Shown here in pieces: positions 1-6,546 of a stretch of 6,546 bases of DNA. How positions within the stretch are numbered: the stretch's first letter is position 1; the number at the start of each line of letters is the position of its first letter. The DNA lies in assembly GCA_027620395.1 (NCBI GenBank), contig JAQBZY010000080.1:1-6546 (forward strand). Direction: 5' to 3'. The position numbers were made by a program, and so were the translations under genes. Under the pieces are notes generated by a model, which was not told the origin of the DNA, did not search any database, and saw only the letters and a program-made list of their open reading frames with translations. This DNA comes from Pseudomonadota bacterium. GTDB lineage: Bacteria > Pseudomonadota > Alphaproteobacteria > Rhodospirillales > Casp-alpha2.

Positions 1-237
1 CCACTCCGGCGCGCCGTGCTCCATCAGGCCGACCAGGGTGAGGGCGGCGAACAGGACCATGATGCCCTGGGAGAAATTGAAGACGCCGGACGCCTTGAAG
101 ATGAGCACGAAGCCGAGCGCCACCAGCGAATAATTGACGCCGGTGAGCAAGCCCCCGATGATCACCTCGAGCAGGAAGATCGGCGAGTCCGCCATGTCGA
201 GGAAGGGCAGCACGAAGACGGATTGCAATACCTCCAT
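1..237 (-). CDS. livH: LivH-type branched-chain amino acid ABC transporter permease, N-terminal part
   Basis: Partial gene: 79 codons are visible and the rest lies beyond the left edge. It encodes an inner-membrane permease subunit of a Liv/HAAT-type ABC importer, forming half of the translocation pore together with a LivM partner that would lie outside the window. The translation starts MEVLQSVFVLPFL. A hydrophobic stretch, FLLEVIIGGLLTGVNYSLVALGFVLIF (split here as residues 21-47), is followed by FKASGVFNFSQG, the position where LivH proteins usually carry an INFAHG-like motif. Another hydrophobic segment (about 59-71, IMVLFAALTLVGL) follows. The ATG at 237 is chosen because a GGGAGGGAGG ribosome binding site sits just ahead of it. 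A later Met at residue 15 has no comparable site. It is the third gene of an operon, 57 nt after the ATPase gene. The substrate cannot be told from this fragment; family members carry amino acids, urea, amides or aromatic acids. Confidence 0.85.
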   Translation of the reverse strand, partial: MEVLQSVFVLPFLDMADSPIFLLEVIIGGLLTGVNYSLVALGFVLIFKASGVFNFSQGIMVLFAALTLVGLMEHGAPEW

Positions 238-240
238 TAG

Positions 241-250
241 CCTCCCTCCC
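241..250 (-). promoter_or_regulatory. Ribosome binding site of the permease gene
   Basis: On the minus strand GGGAGGGAGG lies 3 nt before the ATG at 237, after the triplet CTA. It is a strong purine-rich Shine-Dalgarno sequence; pairing through its upstream GGGAGG gives a normal spacing. It fixes the permease start at residue M1 rather than M15. Confidence 0.7.
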
Positions 251-294
251 CGCCGGTGTGGCCGTGGCCGAGGCCCTTATCGCGGCGCCACGTC

Positions 295-1086
295 CTAGTC
301 ATGGCTGACCCCCAGATAGGCGTCGATGACGTCCTGGTTGGCGCGCACATTGTCGGGGCTGCCTTCGGCGATCTTGCGCCCGTAGTCGAGGACCATGACC
401 CGGTCCGAGATGTCCATGACGACGCCCATGTCATGCTCGATGAGGGCGATGGTGGTGCCGAACTCGTCGTTGACGTCGAGGATGAAGCGGCACATGTCCT
501 GCTTTTCCTCCATGTTCATGCCGGCCATCGGTTCGTCGAGCAACAGCAAATCCGGTTTCGCCGCCAACGCCCGGCCCAGTTCGACCCGTTTTTGCAGACC
601 ATACGGCAGCGTGCCGACCGGGGTCTTCCGGATCGCCTCGATCTCGAGAAAGTCGATGACCTCCTCGACGATGTTGCGGTGTTCGATTTCCTCGTTCCGG
701 GCCGGCCCGACATGCAGCGCCTGCCAGAACAAACCCTTGGTCATCTTGGTATTGCGGCCGGTCATGATGTTGTCGAGCGTGCTCATGCCGGTGAACAGCG
801 CGATATTCTGGAAGGTCCGCGCAATGCCCTCGCGGGCCGCCTCGCTCGGGCGCACATGACGGCGCTTTTTGCCCTTGAAGGTGATGGTGCCCTGCTGCGG
901 ATGATAGAAGCCGTTGATGCAATTCAGCATCGAGCTTTTGCCGGCGCCGTTCGGGCCGATGATCGCGAACACTTCGTGCTCGCGCACCGAAAAGCTAACG
1001 TCGGTCAGCGCCTTAACGCCGCCAAATGCGAGGGATATATTCTCGACCGAGAGGATTGTGTCGCCGATATTGCGTTGATGCGCCAT
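295..1086 (-). CDS. livG: LivG-type ABC transporter ATP-binding protein
   Basis: 263-residue cytoplasmic ATPase that powers a Liv/HAAT-type importer. Visible motifs in order: Walker A GPNGAGKSS (44-52); Q-loop Gln93 in RTFQN; the family-typical insert after TGRNTK (about 110-140); an ABC signature region LPYGLQKRVELGRAL (160-174) in place of classical LSGGQ, as LivG proteins often have; Walker B LLLLDEP (180-186) with catalytic Glu185; the MAGMN stretch (187-191); H-loop His218 in IEHDM. The C-terminus, VIDAYLGVSHD, is the usual LivG ending. Length (about 250-265) is normal for the family. The ATG lies 8 nt after the stop of the synthetase gene, with AAGGGA overlapping that stop, so translation is probably coupled. 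The permease follows after 57 nt. LivG fits better than LivF because of the insert and the C-terminal ending. Substrate is unknown; linkage to an acyl-CoA synthetase hints at an organic acid. Confidence 0.93.
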   Translation of the reverse strand: MAHQRNIGDTILSVENISLAFGGVKALTDVSFSVREHEVFAIIGPNGAGKSSMLNCINGFYHPQQGTITFKGKKRRHVRPSEAAREGIARTFQNIALFTGMSTLDNIMTGRNTKMTKGLFWQALHVGPARNEEIEHRNIVEEVIDFLEIEAIRKTPVGTLPYGLQKRVELGRALAAKPDLLLLDEPMAGMNMEEKQDMCRFILDVNDEFGTTIALIEHDMGVVMDISDRVMVLDYGRKIAEGSPDNVRANQDVIDAYLGVSHD

Positions 1087-1090
1087 GAAA

Positions 1091-1096
1091 TCCCTT
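1091..1096 (-). promoter_or_regulatory. Ribosome binding site of livG overlapping the synthetase stop codon
   Basis: On the minus strand the sequence reads TAAGGGATTTCATG. The TAA (1097-1095) ends the acyl-CoA synthetase and AAGGGA is the ribosome binding site for livG, 4 nt before its ATG. Sharing bases between a stop and a ribosome binding site is a common sign of translational coupling, so the two proteins are probably made together. Confidence 0.65.
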
Positions 1097-3053
1097 ACGC
1101 CGCTTTGCGCGGCGCGACGGTCTCGGCTTCGCGAATCGCGACCGTGGCCTTGATATTGCCGGTGCGACCGTCCTCGAAAGTAACCTTCGCCTCGACGTCA
1201 CATTGACTGGCGCCGGAATAAAGCGCCTCGATCAACTCGCCGTAACGCTCGGCGACGATGTTGCGGCGAACCTTGCGGGTGCGCGTCAATTCGCCGTCGT
1301 CGGCCTCCAATTCCTTATGCAGCACTAAAAACCGTTTGATCTGAGAGCCGGCCAGCGCGACATCTTCGGCGAGGTCGCGGTTGACCTTGCTGACGCACTC
1401 TTGAATGAGGTCATAGACCTCGGCCCGCATCGCCAGATCGGTATATCCGGAATAGGCGATGCCGCGCCGTTCAGCCCAATTGCCGACCGCTTCCAGATCG
1501 ATGTTGATGAACGCCGCGGCGAAGTCGCGGTCGTGCCCGAAGGCCACCGCTTCCTTGATGTAAGGGAAGAATTTCAGCTTATTTTCCAAATACTTGGGCG
1601 CAAACATGGTGCCGGTAGTCAGCTTGCCTACGTCCTTGGCGCGATCAATGATCTTGAGATGCCCGTCGGCATCGAAGAACCCGGCATCGCCGGTGTGTAC
1701 CCAACCGTCCGCGGTCTTGGTTTCCTTGGCCGCGTCTTCGTTCTTGAAGTAGGTCTTGAAGACACCGGGACTGCGGAACAGAACCTCGCCATTGTCGGCG
1801 ATCTTGAGTTCCACATCCAAGGCCGGTACGCCGACGGTGTCGGGTTTTACGTCGCCGTCCTTCTGCATGCAGATGAAAACCGACGCTTCGGTCGAGCCGT
1901 ATAGCTGCTTGATGTTGACGCCGAGCGAGCGGAAGAAATCGAAAATGTCCGGGCCGATCGCCTCGCCGGCAGTGTAGGCCAGGCGGAAGCGTGAAAATCC
2001 GAGTTCGTTCTTGAGCGGCCCGAAAATCAAAAACTCGCCGACGGCATAGAGCAGCCGTTCGACGATGCCGATCGGCCTTTTGTCCAAGATCGCCGGCCCG
2101 ACCCGCTTGGCGAGGCCCATGAAATAGGCATAGAGCTGGCGGTTGAACCAACTCGCATCCTCCATCCGGATCGAGACCTGGGTCAGGATATTCTCGAAGA
2201 TGCGCGGCGGCGCGAAGAAATAGGTCGGGCCGATTTCCTTCAGATCCTGCATCACGGTGTCGGTGCTTTCCGGGCAACTGACACAGAAGCCGGCGGTATA
2301 GGACTGACCATACGAGAAAATATTGTCGCCGACCCAAGCCATCGGCAGATACGCCAGAACTTCGTCGTTTTCGTTGAGATTGTCCCACTTGGCGCCGTTG
2401 GCCGCCGTCTTGACCAGATTGTCGAAGCTCAGCACCACGCCTTTTGGGCGCCCGGTGGTGCCGGACGTATAAAGCATGATCGCGGTGTCGGAACCTTGGG
2501 TCTTGGCGGCCTCGGCCTCGAACCAGCCGGGATTGGCGGCCAAGAACTCGCGGCCTTTCTCCTCCAACGCCCCGAGGCTCATCAGAAAATCCTGATCGTA
2601 ATGCCGCATGCCGCGCTGATCCTTGTAAATCACGCTTTGCAGCGACGGGCACTGATCCTTGATTTCTAGAAGCTTGTCGGTCTGCTCCTGGTTCTCGACG
2701 ATGGCGAACCGGGCCGAAGCGTGCTCAAGCACGTACTGCATCTCGACCGCGACGGCATCTTGATACATCGGCACCGGCACGCCGCCCAAGGCCTGCGCCG
2801 CGGTCATCGCCCAATACAATTGCGGCCGATTGTCGCCGACGATGGCTAGGCTGTCGCCGCGCTCAAACCCCAAAACCTTGAGCCCCGCCGCCATCGCGGC
2901 GATTTCGTCCTTCATCTCGCTCCAAGTCCAGGACTGCCAGATGCCGAAATCTTTTTCGCGCGATGCGGGACGCTCGCCAATGCGCTTGGCGTTTTCAAGC
3001 AGAAGTTTCGGGAAAGTGTCCGCCGTCGACGGCGCGGATTGTCCGCTGCCCAT
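1095..3053 (-). CDS. Long-chain-type AMP-forming acyl-CoA synthetase (AMP-dependent ligase)
   Basis: 652-residue enzyme of the ANL superfamily, close in pattern to the long-chain acyl-CoA synthetases of COG1022. It activates a carboxylic acid with ATP to an acyl-adenylate and transfers it to CoA. Visible motifs: P-loop YTSGTTGRPKG (195-205); LPMAW (236-240); FAPPRIFENI (280-289); QLYGSTEA (383-390), the adenylate-binding YGxTE element; WVHTGDAG (451-458) with Asp456; hinge IIDRAKDVGK (468-477); and the C-terminal catalytic lysine Lys594 in ELTRTRKVRR. That last motif has Arg591 where most relatives have Pro (LTPT). A tail of about 40 residues (613-652, VEAKVTFEDGRTGNIKA and an Ala/Lys end) follows the C-terminal domain; it recalls tails of similar alphaproteobacterial enzymes. 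Start: the ATG at 3053 has AGGGAG 6 nt upstream. It is the first visible gene of the livGH operon. No signal peptide or membrane span is seen. Chain length or aromatic preference cannot be read from the sequence, so no gene symbol is given. Confidence 0.9.
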   Translation of the reverse strand: MGSGQSAPSTADTFPKLLLENAKRIGERPASREKDFGIWQSWTWSEMKDEIAAMAAGLKVLGFERGDSLAIVGDNRPQLYWAMTAAQALGGVPVPMYQDAVAVEMQYVLEHASARFAIVENQEQTDKLLEIKDQCPSLQSVIYKDQRGMRHYDQDFLMSLGALEEKGREFLAANPGWFEAEAAKTQGSDTAIMLYTSGTTGRPKGVVLSFDNLVKTAANGAKWDNLNENDEVLAYLPMAWVGDNIFSYGQSYTAGFCVSCPESTDTVMQDLKEIGPTYFFAPPRIFENILTQVSIRMEDASWFNRQLYAYFMGLAKRVGPAILDKRPIGIVERLLYAVGEFLIFGPLKNELGFSRFRLAYTAGEAIGPDIFDFFRSLGVNIKQLYGSTEASVFICMQKDGDVKPDTVGVPALDVELKIADNGEVLFRSPGVFKTYFKNEDAAKETKTADGWVHTGDAGFFDADGHLKIIDRAKDVGKLTTGTMFAPKYLENKLKFFPYIKEAVAFGHDRDFAAAFINIDLEAVGNWAERRGIAYSGYTDLAMRAEVYDLIQECVSKVNRDLAEDVALAGSQIKRFLVLHKELEADDGELTRTRKVRRNIVAERYGELIEALYSGASQCDVEAKVTFEDGRTGNIKATVAIREAETVAPRKAA

Positions 3054-3059
3054 GTTCTT

Positions 3060-3065
3060 CTCCCT
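3060..3065 (-). promoter_or_regulatory. Ribosome binding site of the acyl-CoA synthetase gene
   Basis: AGGGAG on the minus strand, followed by AAGAAC and the ATG at 3053 (6-nt spacing). It supports this start and shows that the hairpin at 3070-3088 ends only 4 nt before the site. Confidence 0.7.
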
Positions 3066-3069
3066 GCCG

Positions 3070-3088
3070 CCGGTCCCTCTCGGGCCGG
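3070..3088 (-). other. GC-rich hairpin with GAGA loop in the synthetase leader; terminator-like on the plus strand
   Basis: Read on the minus strand, CCGGCCC-GAGA-GGGACCGG folds into a 7-bp, all-GC stem with one bulged A (3074) and a GAGA loop of the stable GNRA type. It lies 4 nt upstream of the synthetase ribosome binding site and close to the likely 5' end of the mRNA, where such stems can stabilise a transcript or limit ribosome access. Read on the plus strand, the same stem is followed by GG and then TTTTCTTTT (3091-3099), which looks like an intrinsic terminator for transcription running toward acnA. Pairing is seen directly; either function is inference. Confidence 0.5.
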
Positions 3089-3096
3089 GGTTTTCT

Positions 3097-3102
3097 TTTA
3101 TA
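3097..3102 (-). promoter_or_regulatory. Candidate -10 element of the synthetase-liv operon
   Basis: TATAAA on the minus strand (one mismatch to TATAAT), 43 nt upstream of the ATG, would start transcription near 3090. No good -35 sits 16-18 bp upstream (GGGCTC at 17 bp), so an activator may be needed or the match may be chance. The same DNA reads TATACT on the plus strand (3099-3104), another one-mismatch -10, so the two orientations overlap. This is the most AT-rich spot of the left half of the intergenic region. Confidence 0.35.
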
Positions 3103-3104
3103 CT

Positions 3105-3166
3105 GAGAGGTTTGCAGATGAGCCCTTATCCCTTCAAGGGGAAACTGGCGGACCCTGCGATCTCTC
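3105..3166 (+). other. Long imperfect inverted repeat, possible structured leader
   Basis: GAGAG at 3105-3109 pairs with CTCTC at 3162-3166 and GCAG at 3114-3117 with CTGC at 3155-3158. The bases between add a T-A pair and two G-T wobbles with one bulged T, giving an almost continuous 12-bp helix. The enclosed part holds the small palindrome CCCTTCAAGGG (3130-3140). The structure could form in a plus-strand acnA leader only if transcription starts upstream of 3105; otherwise it may be a DNA-level feature or chance. It matches no riboswitch class that I recognise. Confidence 0.3.
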
Positions 3167-3182
3167 CGATCCGTCTTCGCGA

Positions 3183-3204
3183 ACCTGAATTTGGCCGTTC
3201 AGGT
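3183..3204. promoter_or_regulatory. Perfect 7-bp dyad, candidate operator
   Basis: ACCTGAA (3183-3189) and TTCAGGT (3198-3204) are exact inverted repeats separated by 8 bp (TTTGGCCG). A 22-bp two-fold symmetric site is typical in size for a dimeric repressor or activator, for example of the TetR or GntR families. It lies 130 bp from the synthetase start and 125 bp from the acnA start, almost in the middle of the divergent region. As RNA it would make a 7-bp hairpin. The bound protein is unknown. Confidence 0.4.
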
Positions 3205-3256
3205 AACGTGCCGCCCCGGCCAAGTCAAGCTGCGCCCGCCAGACCCTGAGAGCGCA

Positions 3257-3287
3257 TGGACATTCCTGCAAAAATGTGGAGATTCCT
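3257..3287 (+). repeat. Direct repeat TGGA(C/G)ATTCCT spaced 20 bp upstream of acnA
   Basis: TGGACATTCCT (3257-3267) and TGGAGATTCCT (3277-3287) match at 10 of 11 positions and start exactly 20 bp apart, about two helical turns, so a protein would meet both on the same face. Each copy contains the symmetric core GGA-N3-TCC. The second copy ends 41 bp before the GTG start of acnA, where promoter or operator elements are expected. TGGACA in the first copy also resembles a -35 hexamer, but no convincing -10 follows at 16-18 bp. An overlapping inverted pair ACATT-N8-AATGT lies at 3260-3277. Regulation of acnA from here is an inference. Confidence 0.45.
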
Positions 3288-3315
3288 AAACCTAACGCGC
3301 GCGCCAAACGCTCCT

Positions 3316-3320
3316 GGAGG
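3316..3320 (+). promoter_or_regulatory. Ribosome binding site of acnA
   Basis: GGAGG, 8 nt before the GTG at 3329. It is a near-ideal Shine-Dalgarno sequence and decides the start: the GTG gives the normal AcnA N-terminus, and no in-frame ATG nearby has such a site. Confidence 0.85.
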
Positions 3321-3328
3321 ACAAAATC

Positions 3329-6010
<2,682 letters not shown>

Positions 6011-6040
6011 CGGCGGTCTCCGAAATCGAATGCAAAGGCC

Positions 6041-6072
6041 AAATCCACCGGCGTGGGCCGGGGGATTTTTTT
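6041..6072 (+). terminator. Intrinsic terminator of acnA
   Basis: AAATCC (6041-6046) pairs with GGATTT (6063-6068) and CCGG (6048-6051) with CCGG (6058-6061), around a CGTGGG loop and one A-G mismatch. A run of seven T (6066-6072) forms the 3' side and tail. This is a standard plus-strand Rho-independent terminator 30 nt after the acnA stop. Its T tract reaches into the stop codon of the convergent membrane-protein gene, so the two genes are packed end to end. No comparable T tail is seen on the minus strand. Confidence 0.7.
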
Positions 6073-6546
6073 CATGCCGAGCGGTTCCGCCAGCGTTTGG
6101 CCAACGCCGAATAGAGAGCGAGATAAAGCGCCGCGGCGCCGAGCGATATCAGCGTTCCCCAGACCATGCCGACGGTCGGGAATAAATAGCTCCCGGCCAT
6201 GCAGAACGACACCACGCCGCCGAGGCTCAGCGGCACGTGCTTGAATACCATCGCCGCCGCACCGCCGGAATAGGCCAGATGGATGATGATGATCAGCGGA
6301 TAAAGCGTCATCGGAAACGCCATCAACATGCCGGTCCAGGCCGGGCCGACGGCGGCGGCGACGCCGGTGATGATAAGGATCGAAATCGTCGCCAAGGTGG
6401 CGCGGAACATCACGACGCTAAAGCCAAGACGCCGATAGGGCGCCAATGGCAATGTCGGGAATTTCGACATCCCGTAGGCACCGAGCGCGAACGATGCGAA
6501 GACAAATACCGTCCCGGCAAACAATCCAAGCTCGATATACCGGATC
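6072..6546 (-). CDS. Multi-pass membrane protein of unknown function, C-terminal part
   Basis: I do not recognise this protein. The frame is open to the right edge, so its start is missing; 157 codons are visible, ending with TGA at 6074-6072. An internal TTG at 6524 could be mistaken for a start, but it has no ribosome binding site in view, and IRYIELG precedes it in frame. About five hydrophobic segments are seen (counting from the first visible codon): 8-27, 46-67, 69-93, 105-124 and 126-149. They are linked by short loops, including KFPTLPLAPYRR and FKHVP. The end is basic (AKRWRNRSA), which by the positive-inside rule suggests a cytoplasmic C-terminus. A GPAWTGMLMAFPMTLYP stretch (67-83) with Gly and Pro at a helix start is the most distinctive part. 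It converges on acnA. A transporter or exporter-like role is possible but unsupported. Confidence 0.75.
   Translation of the reverse strand, partial: IRYIELGLFAGTVFVFASFALGAYGMSKFPTLPLAPYRRLGFSVVMFRATLATISILIITGVAAAVGPAWTGMLMAFPMTLYPLIIIIHLAYSGGAAAMVFKHVPLSLGGVVSFCMAGSYLFPTVGMVWGTLISLGAAALYLALYSALAKRWRNRSA

Noticed and set aside
256..1206. 316-codon open frame on the plus strand opposite livG
   Set aside because: It lies antisense to a gene with full ABC ATPase motifs and runs into the synthetase. Its protein is rich in Asp/His/Arg/Val without domain pattern, as expected for the complement of GC-rich coding DNA.
1645..2652. 335-codon minus-strand frame within the synthetase gene
   Set aside because: A frame-shifted shadow of the synthetase; the synthetase frame itself carries all conserved ligase motifs without interruption.
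3186..3201. Iron-responsive (RirA-type) box TGA-N9-TCA in the acnA upstream region
   Set aside because: The dyad has TGA-N10-TCA, one base too long for the described box, and lacks its AT-rich surroundings; iron control is not supported by this match.
3103..3205. Resemblance to a TPP riboswitch (CTGAGAG near 3103 and ACCTGA at 3183)
   Set aside because: The conserved block after CCTGA (TGGATAAT, CCAGCG, AGGGA) is absent, the spacing is wrong, and neither flanking gene belongs to thiamine metabolism.
3197..3212. Alphaproteobacterial LexA box GTTC-N7-GTTC
   Set aside because: GTTC at 3197-3200 is followed after 7 bases by GTGC, not GTTC, and neither gene is an SOS gene.
3257..3292. Sigma-70 promoter for acnA with -35 TGGACA at 3257
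   Set aside because: No hexamer resembling TATAAT lies 16-18 bp downstream; TAAACC is 24 bp away. It was kept only as part of the direct repeat, not as a promoter call.
6522..6524. TTG at 6524 as start of the membrane protein
   Set aside because: The frame continues open upstream to the window edge (IRYIELG), no ribosome binding site is visible, and the TTG lies at the beginning of a hydrophobic segment, so the true start is probably outside the window.

Overview
The window looks like a piece of an alphaproteobacterial chromosome, possibly Rhodospirillales-like. The grounds are its high GC content, its GC-rich codon choice, a monomeric aconitase of the AcnA/IRP type, and an acyl-CoA synthetase gene leading a Liv-type ABC transporter operon. 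The lineage is inferred from gene content and style, not from a marker gene. All three complete reading frames are intact, and nothing suggests mobile DNA, phage, CRISPR or RNA genes.

Layout. On the minus strand, reading right to left, there is an operon of at least three genes. It holds a long-chain-type AMP-forming acyl-CoA synthetase (3053 to 1095), a LivG-type ABC ATPase (1086 to 295) and the first 79 codons of a LivH-type permease (237, running off the left edge). The first two genes are 8 nt apart and the second and third 57 nt apart. A 275-nt divergent intergenic region (3054-3328) separates this operon from acnA on the plus strand (3329-6010). After acnA comes a hairpin with a run of T (6041-6072). 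It overlaps the stop codon of a convergent minus-strand gene for a multi-pass membrane protein (6072 to beyond the right edge).

How the genes work together. The left operon probably couples uptake of an organic acid or amino-acid-like substrate through a Liv-type importer to CoA activation in the cytoplasm. The acyl-CoA made could feed beta-oxidation or aromatic/branched-acid breakdown, and so the TCA cycle, where the divergently transcribed aconitase acts. Shared regulation across the intergenic region is possible but not shown.

Most of the unexplained structure lies in that intergenic region. From left to right it holds a GNRA-looped GC hairpin next to the synthetase ribosome binding site, an overlapping two-strand -10-like sequence, a long imperfect helix, a perfect 7-bp dyad, and an 11-bp near-exact direct repeat spaced exactly 20 bp just ahead of acnA. 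No clearly new biological system is visible; the regulatory DNA is the part most worth a second look.
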